Assembly: GCF_004023665.1 (NCBI RefSeq)
Contig: NZ_SAUF01000001.1
Coordinates: 558,001-622,000 of the forward strand
Direction of reading: 5' to 3'
DNA: 64,000 nucleotides
Source of the DNA: Afifella aestuarii
Lineage (GTDB): Bacteria; Pseudomonadota; Alphaproteobacteria; Rhizobiales; Afifellaceae
Each line of letters starts with the position of its first letter. The stretch's first letter is position 1. The notes beneath the pieces were generated by a model. It made no database searches. It was not told the origin of the DNA and saw nothing but the letters and a program-made list of their open reading frames with translations. The translations under genes were made by a program, and so were the position numbers. Below, in pieces: positions 23,732 through 32,062 of the stretch.

Positions 23732-25531
23732 TCAAAGCCGGAGATCACCGCTCTCGACCTCTTCATAGAGGCCGGTGTCGAGCGGCACATAGGTCTGCTT
23801 TTCCGGGTGCAGCATATAGAGCGGATCGGCGATGCGGTTCGGGTCGAAGCCCTCACGCACGAGGTCGACCTTGCGCTGCTTGAAGGTGCCGGTCATCTCC
23901 ATCGATTGCTGCAGGCGCAGGAAGATCGGCCGCGCATACCGCGGCAGATGCCGTTCCACATGGACGTAAAATCCGTTCATATCGAAGGTTTCTTCGACGA
24001 CGAGCGAGGCCATGCCGGCGCGCCCGTCGGTGTTGGGCACCGAAACGCCGAAGACATTGGCATCCTTGACGCCCGGATAGACGGTGATCGCCTCCGCCAC
24101 TTCGGAGGTGGCGACGTTCTCGCCCTTCCAGCGGAAGGTATCCCCGATGCGATCGACGAAATAGAAATAGCCCATTTCGTCCTTCTTCATGAGGTCGCCG
24201 GTGCGGAACCACATATCGCCCTTCTCGAAGACGTCCTTGAGGATCTTCTTCTCGGTCGCCTTGGGATCGGCGTAGCCTTCGAAACGCTGGCTCGGACGGC
24301 TCGGATCGTCGATGATCTGCGAGATCACCTCGCCGATCTCACCCGGCGCGCATTTCATGCAGAAGCCATCGGGACCGCGCTCCGGCTCTTCGGAGGAATG
24401 GTCGAAGCGGACGATCTCGGTGACGAAACGCTTCTCCGCCCATTTCGGAATGCGCCCGACGGAGCCGACTTTGCCGTCGAAATTGAAGAAGACGGCGTTG
24501 CCTTCCGTCGCCGCATACCATTCCAGAATCTTCGGGATGGCGAAGCGGTTCTTGAAATCTTCCCAGATGTCGGGGCGCAGACCGTTGCCGCAGGCAAGCC
24601 GAAGCTTGTGCTGACGCTCCTTGGGGTGCGTCGGGCTGTTCAAGAGGTAGCGGCAGAGCTCGCCGATATACTGGAAGATCGTGCATTCGTAGTCGACGAC
24701 GTCGTCCCAGAACTGGCTCGCGGAGAATTTCTCGCGGATGACGACACTGGCGCCCGCTGTCAGCGCCGCGCCGGAAGCGAGCACGCTGCCGGTCGTATGA
24801 TAGAGCGGCAGGCAGACATAGATGCGGTCGTGCGGCTTCATATCCATGGCGCCGTTGAAGCCGAGCGAGATGGCGAGCACGCGGTAATGGTTGATGTTGG
24901 CGGCCTTCGGCATGCCGGTCGTGCCGCTCGTATAGATGAAGAGGCAGCGGTCCGACGTGGTCAGCTTCGGTCTTTCGGAAGCTTCGAGCGGATCGCGGCT
25001 GAACTTGTCGAGCGCCTTGTCGAGCCGTTTCCACGCGTCCACGCCGCTGCCATAGGCCCAATATTCCGCTTTCGTCTGGAGAAAGGGATCGGCGGTGTGG
25101 AAGCCGTCTGAGATCGCCGTGTCGACGATGATGTGCTTCGGCTCCACGATGTTCACGCAATTGGCGAGGACCGGCCCGCGCAGATTGGTGTTGAGGCAGG
25201 CGGTGACGCCGCCGGCCCGCGCAATACCGAGCCAGGCGGCCATGTATTCCGGCTTGTTCGGCATCATCAGGGCGACGCAATCGCCCTTTTTGACGCCGTT
25301 GGCGATGGCCCAGCGGGCATATTGGTTGGCCCGCTCGTTGTATTCGCGGTAGCTCATGCGCTCGTTCTCGGCGATCATCGCCGGCCGGTCGCCATGCTCT
25401 TTTGCGATGTCCTCGATCAGATCGGGAAAAGTGCGGTTGCGGTTCTTTGCCGCCGAGCTGACTTTGCGAAGTGCACGCAGGGCGCCGCGTACATAGGCGA
25501 GTTCGCTCTTGATTCTTTCGATAAAGCCCAT
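23732..25531 (-). CDS. Long-chain acyl-CoA synthetase (FadD6/VLACS type)
   Basis: Activates long-chain fatty acids to acyl-CoA, via an acyl-adenylate. The 599-residue protein has the AMP-binding loop YTSGTTGMPKAANINHYR near residue 205, the adenylate motif YAATEGNAV near 345, and the TGDL segment followed by DRIGDTFRWKGENVATSEV near 445, the C-terminal hinge. The pattern is that of the FATP/VLACS branch rather than classical FadD. The ATG at 25531 has GGGGGAGA seven bases upstream; a longer frame to 25588 lacks this. The enzyme could supply starters for lipid synthesis or beta-oxidation; no link to the polyketide operon is visible. Confidence 0.92.
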   Translation of the reverse strand: MGFIERIKSELAYVRGALRALRKVSSAAKNRNRTFPDLIEDIAKEHGDRPAMIAENERMSYREYNERANQYARWAIANGVKKGDCVALMMPNKPEYMAAWLGIARAGGVTACLNTNLRGPVLANCVNIVEPKHIIVDTAISDGFHTADPFLQTKAEYWAYGSGVDAWKRLDKALDKFSRDPLEASERPKLTTSDRCLFIYTSGTTGMPKAANINHYRVLAISLGFNGAMDMKPHDRIYVCLPLYHTTGSVLASGAALTAGASVVIREKFSASQFWDDVVDYECTIFQYIGELCRYLLNSPTHPKERQHKLRLACGNGLRPDIWEDFKNRFAIPKILEWYAATEGNAVFFNFDGKVGSVGRIPKWAEKRFVTEIVRFDHSSEEPERGPDGFCMKCAPGEIGEVISQIIDDPSRPSQRFEGYADPKATEKKILKDVFEKGDMWFRTGDLMKKDEMGYFYFVDRIGDTFRWKGENVATSEVAEAITVYPGVKDANVFGVSVPNTDGRAGMASLVVEETFDMNGFYVHVERHLPRYARPIFLRLQQSMEMTGTFKQRKVDLVREGFDPNRIADPLYMLHPEKQTYVPLDTGLYEEVESGDLRL

Positions 25532-25641
25532 CGTCTCCCCCGCCGCTTCAGGCAGAAGAGCCCGCGGCATTCTTGCTGTTTCTGGCATCTCTTCCCATAC
25601 CAGGGACGGAAATTGAAGAGGTCAAGCCTGCAAGGAGGCCG

Positions 25642-25899
25642 ATGTTGGCCATTCATTCAGGGGATGAAGAAAACAACTGCCACGTCATCGATGTGCGCGG
25701 GCTGAAATGCCCCCTGCCGGTTTTGAAAACCGCCAAGGGGGTCGCGTCTCTGCCGCCGGGCGTACGGGTCGTGGTTCTGGCGACCGACCCGATGGCGGCG
25801 ATCGACATTCCGCATTTCTGCAACGAACGCGGCCACCGCTTTTTGGGGCGTCACGACGACGAGGGTGTCAGCCGCTACGAGATCGAAACCGGCGGCTGA
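25642..25899 (+). CDS. TusA-family sulfurtransferase
   Basis: A small cytosolic sulfur carrier of 85 residues. The family cysteine lies in VIDVRGLKCPLPVLKTAK (CPxP motif, Cys near residue 22), followed by VVVLATDPMAAIDIPHFC, the usual second half. AAGGAGG stands four bases before the ATG. Family members relay persulfide sulfur to tRNA thiolation, molybdopterin or other cofactors; the gene is isolated here and divergent from the acyl-CoA synthetase, so the client pathway cannot be named. Confidence 0.92.
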   Translation: MLAIHSGDEENNCHVIDVRGLKCPLPVLKTAKGVASLPPGVRVVVLATDPMAAIDIPHFCNERGHRFLGRHDDEGVSRYEIETGG

Positions 25900-25915
25900 G
25901 AATCCCTGTCGAAAG

Positions 25916-25936
25916 GCCGCCGGGCCGGGCGGCGCT
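25916..25936. terminator. Possible terminator hairpin between convergent tusA-like and dacF-like genes
   Basis: A GCCGCC / GGCGGC stem with loop GGGCCG, followed by GCTTATG, in the 42-bp convergent gap. There is no clear U-run, so support is modest. Confidence 0.4.
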
Positions 25937-25941
25937 TATGC

Positions 25942-27222
25942 CTACCGGTCGGGCCGCGGGCGCGGCATCAGGGCCGGGGCTGCAAGGAGCAGGACGGGAT
26001 CGACGGGCGCTGCCTTGTTCGCTTCTTCGCTCGGCGCGAACGCCGTCGCAAGCTGCGGCCGGGGCGGGATGGCGATCGTCGGGCGCGGCCGTGGCATGAC
26101 GCCGAGCTGTGCCGTCAGAATCTCCTGCGCAAGGTCGTCGACACCCGGGCCTTCGACGCCGCCGGTCGCCACCTCGATCGGGGTCACAGGGCCTTTGCGC
26201 TGGCCGATATGGGAGGGTTTGAAGCCGTCTCCCTCGTCGACCATGATGAGGCCGCCCTTCATGGGCTTGTAGATCGGGTTCGACTTGGAGGCGACCTGCT
26301 TGCCCTTCTGCGGGCTGCACACCTGATCGCGCATGTCGTAGGGCTCGGTGTAGCGGGAGCCGGAATTGATGCGGGTGATGTCGGGGCCGCCTGAGAAGAG
26401 CCCTCCGCCGCGGTCGAAGCCTGCATCCAGCAGACGGGCGGCGCGTTCGGCGCGGTCGATACCGTTGTCGGCGCCCAGAACGACCGCAATCAATTCGCGC
26501 CGGCCGCGCTGCGCGGTCGCGACCAGGTTCCAGCCGGAATCGCAGATATAGCCGGTCTTCATCCCGGTGGCGCCGCGGTAGCGGCCGATCAGAAGGTTGG
26601 TGTTGCGCTTCACCGCACCCCCAACCTTGATGGCGGGGACGTTGAAATAATGCCGGTAGCTCGGGAATTCGTCGAAGATCGCCCGCGTCAGAAGCGCGAG
26701 GTCGCGCGCGCAGGTGACCTGGTGCGGACTGTAAAGGCCGTGCGGGTTGACGAATTGCGTGCGCGTCATGCCGAGACGCTTCGCCTCGAGGTTCATGCGC
26801 AGCAGAAAATTGTCATAGCCGTCGCCGACCGATTCCGCGATCGCCATCGCCATGTCGTTGGAGGAGCGCGCCAGCATGACCTTGAGCGCGTTGTCGACCG
26901 TCAGGACCGAGCCGGGTTTGAAGAAACGCGCCGCATAAGGCTGGTTGTAGGCGTGCTGCGACATCACCACTGGCGATTTCAGCGTGATCTCGCCGACTTG
27001 GAGCGCGCGGAAGACGACGAAGGCCGTCATCAGCTTGGTCGTGGACGCCGGATACCAGGGGCGGAGCGCATCATGCTCCTCGTACACGTCGCCGGTTTTC
27101 GCATCGACCAGGAGGTAAGGCCCCAGGACGTCGCCATCGCCAGCCGCTTCGTTGGCGGCGGCGGCAAGGGGAGCGGTCACAAGAAACAGGAGAGCGAGCA
27201 GCAGGCGCGCCCCTGAAAGCAT
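25942..27222 (-). CDS. D-alanyl-D-alanine carboxypeptidase (penicillin-binding protein 5/6 type, S11)
   Basis: Trims the terminal D-Ala from peptidoglycan pentapeptides in the periplasm. The 426-residue protein starts with a signal peptide (LLLALLFLVTAPLAAAANEA). The three S11 active-site motifs are intact: SxxK in PASTTKLMTAF near residue 61, SxN in ARSSNDMAMA near 118, and KTG in GMKTGYICDSG near 221. The C-terminal 130 residues are proline rich, with repeated PRPR segments, and replace the usual amphipathic anchor. The ATG at 27222 is chosen because it opens the signal peptide; the open frame continues upstream without a plausible start. It is divergent from the TRAP genes. Confidence 0.93.
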   Translation of the reverse strand: MLSGARLLLALLFLVTAPLAAAANEAAGDGDVLGPYLLVDAKTGDVYEEHDALRPWYPASTTKLMTAFVVFRALQVGEITLKSPVVMSQHAYNQPYAARFFKPGSVLTVDNALKVMLARSSNDMAMAIAESVGDGYDNFLLRMNLEAKRLGMTRTQFVNPHGLYSPHQVTCARDLALLTRAIFDEFPSYRHYFNVPAIKVGGAVKRNTNLLIGRYRGATGMKTGYICDSGWNLVATAQRGRRELIAVVLGADNGIDRAERAARLLDAGFDRGGGLFSGGPDITRINSGSRYTEPYDMRDQVCSPQKGKQVASKSNPIYKPMKGGLIMVDEGDGFKPSHIGQRKGPVTPIEVATGGVEGPGVDDLAQEILTAQLGVMPRPRPTIAIPPRPQLATAFAPSEEANKAAPVDPVLLLAAPALMPRPRPDR

Positions 27223-27427
27223 GCGAAGCGGAGATGTCAAGGTTTCGGCCCCACAGTTGTCCGGGTCAGACTTACGCGACCGCCGCTCCGTAACACAATT
27301 CGGCTCACTTTCACAAACGCGCCTTGCTTGAGTTTCCGTGAGCCCTCGCGCGGGCTTTGCTTTCCGGCCGATAGCCCATAAGCTCAGTCTTCCAAAACAA
27401 TAAGACTGCAATGGTGGGAGGAACAGA

Positions 27428-28474
27428 ATGCTATTCCAGCGCAAAGTTTTACGCTCCTTTGTCATGGCCGCGACGAGCCTTGCTCTCGTTGGTGCGATTG
27501 CCTGGCCTTCTTCGGGGCGAGCCCAGGAAGAACAGAATTACCTTCTGGCGACCGCTTCAACGGGAGGAACTTATTATCCGGTGGGTGTTGCTCTTGCCAC
27601 GCTCATCAAGGTCAAGCTGCAGCCGACTGAGAAGATCGGCCTGTCGGCGATCAACTCGGCGGGCTCGGCCGAGAACATCAAGCTGATGCGCGACAACGAG
27701 GTTCAGTTCGCCATCCTGCAAGGCCTTTATGGCGCTTATGCGAAGAAGGGCTCCGGCCCGTTGGAAAATGAAGGGCCGCAGGAGAACCTCCGCTCCGTCA
27801 CCATGCTGTGGCCGAATGTGGAGCACTTCGTCCTGAAATCCGACCTCGCGGACACCGGCACGATCGCCGATGTCGCGAACGCCAAGGGCAAGTCGATCAA
27901 TCTCGGCGCGCAGAATTCCGGCACGCTCGGCTCCAACCGCACCATCCTCGGCAATCTCGGCTACGACATCGATCAGGATTTCACCCTGGCCTATTCCGGT
28001 TACGGCCCAGCGGCGGAAGCCCTGCAGAACGGACAGGTGGTGCTGATTTCGACGCCGGCGGGCCCGCCGGTCGGTGCGATCAGCCAGGCCTTCGCCAATA
28101 TGGGCAACGACATCACCGTCCTCGATTTCACCGACGAGGAGATGCAAGAGGCGAACGGCGATTTCGAAGAATTGTGGACGCGCTTCACGATCCCGGCCGA
28201 GACCTATCCGGGGCAGGAGAAGGAGATCAACACGATCGCGCAGCCGAATTTCCTCGCCGTGCGCGACAATGTGCCGGAAGAGACCATCTACAAGATGACG
28301 AAGACGATCTACGAGAACCTGCCGTTCCTGCAGGGCATTCATCCGGCGACGAAGAATATGAAGCTCGAAGCGGCGATCGCCGGTCTGCCGCTGCCGCTGC
28401 ATCCGGGCGCGGCGCGCTATTACGAAGAGCAGGGGATCACGATCCCGGACCGTCTCAAGGTTTCGGCCGAATAA
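27428..28474 (+). CDS. TAXI-family TRAP transporter solute-binding protein
   Basis: The periplasmic binding protein of a TRAP transporter, 348 residues. A signal peptide (MAATSLALVGAIAWPSSGRAQ) precedes YLLATASTGGTYYPVGVALA, the diagnostic TAXI N-terminal motif with the glycine-rich GGTYYP. SAGSAENIKLMRDNEVQFAI and the GSNRTI segment near residue 175 also fit. TAXI proteins bind glutamate-like or aromatic carboxylates in the few characterised cases. The fused membrane subunit gene follows 123 bp downstream, so the pair forms a complete transporter. GGGAGG lies just upstream of the start. Confidence 0.93.
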   Translation: MLFQRKVLRSFVMAATSLALVGAIAWPSSGRAQEEQNYLLATASTGGTYYPVGVALATLIKVKLQPTEKIGLSAINSAGSAENIKLMRDNEVQFAILQGLYGAYAKKGSGPLENEGPQENLRSVTMLWPNVEHFVLKSDLADTGTIADVANAKGKSINLGAQNSGTLGSNRTILGNLGYDIDQDFTLAYSGYGPAAEALQNGQVVLISTPAGPPVGAISQAFANMGNDITVLDFTDEEMQEANGDFEELWTRFTIPAETYPGQEKEINTIAQPNFLAVRDNVPEETIYKMTKTIYENLPFLQGIHPATKNMKLEAAIAGLPLPLHPGAARYYEEQGITIPDRLKVSAE

Positions 28475-28597
28475 AAGGCGCGTGCGAAACGCCGCTTCAG
28501 GCCTGGTCACGGGCCCCGTGCGCTGGCACGCGGTCCGCTCGGCTGGGACGGCGTCTTTCACTCTCCGCGAAAGTTTTCCAGTTGCAGGGATCGGACG

Positions 28598-30739
28598 ATG
28601 AGCGAGGCGCAAGACGCGTCTGAGCAGGCCGCGCCTCAGAAGGATGTCGACGGCGAAGTCGAAACCCATGTCAGGAGCCTCGTCTCCTGGCCCGCCCGGG
28701 TTTTCGCCGCCTGCGGCATTGCCATCTCGCTCTTCCATATCTGGGCGAACATCGACGGGCGCGTGTCGACCTTGTGGCTCGTCGGCATTCACTTTGCCGG
28801 TTTCGCCTTTCTTGCCTGCCTGCGCTATCCGATGAAAATCGGCCGCTTCGTGGCGCCGCTCTGGCTCGATGCCATCACCGGGGTCGTGATCGCCGGTGCG
28901 ACGCTCTTCATCATCGGCTCGGAGACGGCGATCTACGCGCAGGGGGTGCGTCTTTCGCCCGAGCATTGGGTGGCCGGAATTCTCGTCATCCTTGGCGCGA
29001 TCGAGCTGACGCGGCGCACGACGGGGCCGATCATCCCGGTCCTCATCGTCCTGGCGCTCTCCTATGTCTCGTTTCTCGGTGCCTATGCGCCCGGCGTTTT
29101 CCGCTTCGCCGGGCTCTCCTATGAGACGGTTCTCTTCCGCTCGATCTTCGCCGATGAGGGCATGTTCGGCACGATCGGGCGGATCTCTGCGAGTTTCGTC
29201 TTCATGTTCATTCTTTTCGGCGCGTTTCTGGTGCGCTCCGGAGCGGGTGATTTCATCATCGATCTTGCCCGCGCGCTCGCCGGCCGTCTCGTCGGAGGCC
29301 CTGGCTTCGTCGCTGTCTTTGCCTCGGGACTGACCGGCACGATCTCCGGCTCGGCCGTCGCCAATACGGTGTCGACCGGCGTCATCACCATTCCGCTCAT
29401 GAAGAAATCGGGGTTTCCGCCACGTTTCGCTGCCGGCGTGGAGGCCGCGGCCTCGACCGGTGGGCAACTGATGCCGCCGATCATGGGGGCGGGTGCCTTC
29501 GTCATGGCGTCGAATACGCAGATCCCCTATCTCGACATCGTCGCCGTCGCGACGCTGCCGGCGATCGCCTATTTCCTCACCGTGGCCTTCTTCGTCCGGA
29601 TCGAGGCGAAGAAGCACCATATCGTCGGCGTCGACGACGAAAGCCGCAGCGCCTGGGAGGTGCTGAAGGCGGGCGGCCCGGCCTTCCTCGTCCCCGTCGC
29701 AACCCTGATCGGACTTCTGATCTACGGCTTCACCCCGGTCTATGCCGCCGGCTGGGCGATCCTCTCCGTCGTTGCCGCCTCCTGGCTCACCAAGAACCGC
29801 ATGGGACCGAAGGCGATCCTGGAGGCCCTGGCGCTCGGGGCGCAGAACATGATCATGACGGCGGTGCTTCTCATTGCCGTCGGGCTCATCGTCAACGTCA
29901 TCGCCATGACCGGCATCGGCAACACCTTCTCGCTGATGATCGCCGAGTGGGCGGGCGGCAATCTCCTGATCGCGCTCCTCTTGATCGCGCTCGCCTCGCT
30001 GGTGCTCGGGATGGGGCTGCCGGTGACGGCCGCCTATATCGTGCTCGCGACGCTCTCCGCGCCCGCCCTTCAGGGCATGATCGAGAACGGCTATCTTGTC
30101 GATCTTCTGACTTCCGGTACCTTGCCGGAGGCGGCACGCGGGCCCTTCCTGCTCGCCGATCCCGAGGCGATGACGAAGCTTGCCGCACCGATGAGCCGCG
30201 AGGCGGCGAACGCCTTCATCGCCGCGGCCCCCGCCGAAGTCCTGCGCCTCGTCCACGGCCAGGCGCTCGATCCGGCGCTGATCACGGCAGCACTTCTTTC
30301 GGCCCATATGATCATCTTCTGGCTGTCGCAGGATTCCAACGTCACGCCGCCGGTCTGTCTCACCGCCTTTGCGGCCGCGGCGATCGCTCGCACGCCGCAT
30401 ATGGCGACGGGGATGACGGCGTGGAAACTCGCCAAGGGGCTCTACATCGTGCCGATCCTCTTCGCCTATACGCCGTTCCTGCACGGCAGCGTGCCGGAGG
30501 TGCTTCTCGTCTTCGCGCAGGCGGTGATCGGCTCCTATGCCGTCGGAGCCGCCTTCGAAGGCTACATGGAGGCGCCGCTCGCCTGGCCGCTCAGACTTCT
30601 TGCAGGTGTTGCGGGTGTCGTCGTGCTGTGGCCGGGCCTGCCGGTCGCGACGGCGATCGGCGCGGCGATGACTTTTGCGCTGCTCCTGTGGACGATCCGG
30701 CTCGACCGGCGCGGCCGAGCGGCCGAAGCACTCGCCTGA
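28598..30739 (+). CDS. TRAP transporter fused 4TM/12TM membrane subunit (DctQM fusion)
   Basis: The inner-membrane part of the TAXI-TRAP importer, driven by an ion gradient. At 713 residues it carries both the small (4TM) and large (12TM) subunits in one chain, the usual form for TAXI systems. The large-subunit part contains the conserved glycine-rich stretches FVAVFASGLTGTISGSAVAN near residue 240 and STGGQLMPPIMGAGAFVMA near 287, then PVTAAYIVLATL near 475. About sixteen hydrophobic helices are visible. It is followed 87 bp downstream by an M20 amidohydrolase gene, suggesting that the cargo is an N-acylated compound. Confidence 0.93.
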   Translation: MSEAQDASEQAAPQKDVDGEVETHVRSLVSWPARVFAACGIAISLFHIWANIDGRVSTLWLVGIHFAGFAFLACLRYPMKIGRFVAPLWLDAITGVVIAGATLFIIGSETAIYAQGVRLSPEHWVAGILVILGAIELTRRTTGPIIPVLIVLALSYVSFLGAYAPGVFRFAGLSYETVLFRSIFADEGMFGTIGRISASFVFMFILFGAFLVRSGAGDFIIDLARALAGRLVGGPGFVAVFASGLTGTISGSAVANTVSTGVITIPLMKKSGFPPRFAAGVEAAASTGGQLMPPIMGAGAFVMASNTQIPYLDIVAVATLPAIAYFLTVAFFVRIEAKKHHIVGVDDESRSAWEVLKAGGPAFLVPVATLIGLLIYGFTPVYAAGWAILSVVAASWLTKNRMGPKAILEALALGAQNMIMTAVLLIAVGLIVNVIAMTGIGNTFSLMIAEWAGGNLLIALLLIALASLVLGMGLPVTAAYIVLATLSAPALQGMIENGYLVDLLTSGTLPEAARGPFLLADPEAMTKLAAPMSREAANAFIAAAPAEVLRLVHGQALDPALITAALLSAHMIIFWLSQDSNVTPPVCLTAFAAAAIARTPHMATGMTAWKLAKGLYIVPILFAYTPFLHGSVPEVLLVFAQAVIGSYAVGAAFEGYMEAPLAWPLRLLAGVAGVVVLWPGLPVATAIGAAMTFALLLWTIRLDRRGRAAEALA

Positions 30740-30826
30740 GCGCCGACCCGAAGCCTGGCAATTTCTCTGTGCTTGCCAGGTGCGGCACAGGCGCTAGCAT
30801 CGGCTCTTTCACGAGAGAGCCGCGTC

Positions 30827-31990
30827 ATGCCCGTCATCAACTCCCTTGCCGAAGCCGCCGACGAGATCACGCAATGGCGGCGCGATTTTCACCGCCACCC
30901 GGAGCTCCTCTACGAGGTGCCGCGCACGGCCAAAGTGGTGGCGGACAAACTGCGCGCTTTCGGTTGTGACGAGGTGGTGGAAGGCATCGGGCGAAGCGGT
31001 GTCGTCGGCATCATCCGCGGTCGCGGAGACGGCGATCGCGGCATCTGCCTTCGTGCCGACATGGACGCGCTGCCGATCGAGGAGGAGAGCGGCAAGCCAT
31101 GGCGTTCCGAAACGCCCGGAAAGATGCATGCCTGCGGCCATGACGGGCATATGGCGATGCTGCTCGGCGCTGCGCGCTATCTCGCCGAAACGCGCAATTT
31201 CGCCGGTCGCGCGGTGATCGTCTTCCAGCCGGCCGAGGAAGGCGGTGCGGGGGCGCGGGCCATGATCGAAGACGGGTTGATGGAGCGTTTTGCCATCAGC
31301 GAGATCTATGGCCTGCACAATATGCCGGGCATTCCCGTCGGCCAGTTCGGCATCCGCCCGGGCCCGCTGATGGCGGCGACCGACAATTTCGTCATCCAGA
31401 TCGAAGGCAAGGGATCACATGCCGCCAAGCCGCATGCCGGGGTCGATCCCGTTCTCGTCGGCTCGCAGATCGTCAATGCGCTGCAATCGGTCGCCTCGCG
31501 CAATGTGGATCCTTTGAAGAGTGCCGTCGTCTCCGTGACGACCTTTCACGCCGGCGACACGTTCAACGTCATCCCGCAGCGCGGGACCTTGAAGGGCACG
31601 GTGCGCACGCTCGATCCGGCCATCCGCGATCTGGTCGAGCGGCGCATGAACGAGCTCGTGCCGACGATCGGTCAGGCTTTCGGGGCGCGCGCCCGTCTCG
31701 ATTACCAGCGGCATTACCCGGTGACGGTCAATCACCAGGAGCAGACGCACAAGGCGGCGGCCGTCGCGCGCGAAATCGTCGGGGAGGGGGCGGTCACCGA
31801 AGAGACGCCGCCGCTGATGGCGGGGGAGGATTTCTCCTACATGCTGGAAGCGAGGCCCGGCGCCTTCATCTTTCTCGGCAATGGCGATTCCGCCGGCCTT
31901 CACCACCCGGCCTATGATTTCAACGACAGTGCAGCACCTTACGGGGCGAGCTATCTGGCGCGTCTCGTCGAAACGGCGATGCCGGCGTGA
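30827..31990 (+). CDS. M20 family amidohydrolase (hippurate / N-acyl-amino acid hydrolase type)
   Basis: A cytosolic metal-dependent amidase of 387 residues. Motifs visible are DFHRHPELLYEVPRTAKVV near residue 22, RADMDALPIEEESG near 85, the metal-binding HACGHDGHMAML near 102, PAEEGGAGARAMIEDGL near 137 and the C-terminal GGEDFS-like MAGEDFSYM near 333. This is the M20D pattern of hippurate hydrolases, N-acetyl-cysteine and N-acyl-amino acid amidohydrolases, and IAA-conjugate hydrolases. The ATG at 30827 begins at the family start. It follows the TRAP genes on the same strand, so it may process the imported substrate; its real substrate is unknown. Confidence 0.9.
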   Translation: MPVINSLAEAADEITQWRRDFHRHPELLYEVPRTAKVVADKLRAFGCDEVVEGIGRSGVVGIIRGRGDGDRGICLRADMDALPIEEESGKPWRSETPGKMHACGHDGHMAMLLGAARYLAETRNFAGRAVIVFQPAEEGGAGARAMIEDGLMERFAISEIYGLHNMPGIPVGQFGIRPGPLMAATDNFVIQIEGKGSHAAKPHAGVDPVLVGSQIVNALQSVASRNVDPLKSAVVSVTTFHAGDTFNVIPQRGTLKGTVRTLDPAIRDLVERRMNELVPTIGQAFGARARLDYQRHYPVTVNHQEQTHKAAAVAREIVGEGAVTEETPPLMAGEDFSYMLEARPGAFIFLGNGDSAGLHHPAYDFNDSAAPYGASYLARLVETAMPA

Positions 31991-32062
31991 GGCTCGGAAC
32001 GCTGGGATCGCCCGAGCGTTGACCGGCCACTGCACCCGCAACACTTTTAGTCGATATATTCC

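Noticed and set aside
27557-30484. 975-codon minus-strand open frame antisense to the TRAP genes
   Set aside because: Its product is Arg/Glu/Asp/Gly-rich without recognisable motifs, as expected from reverse translation of a GC-rich membrane protein gene.
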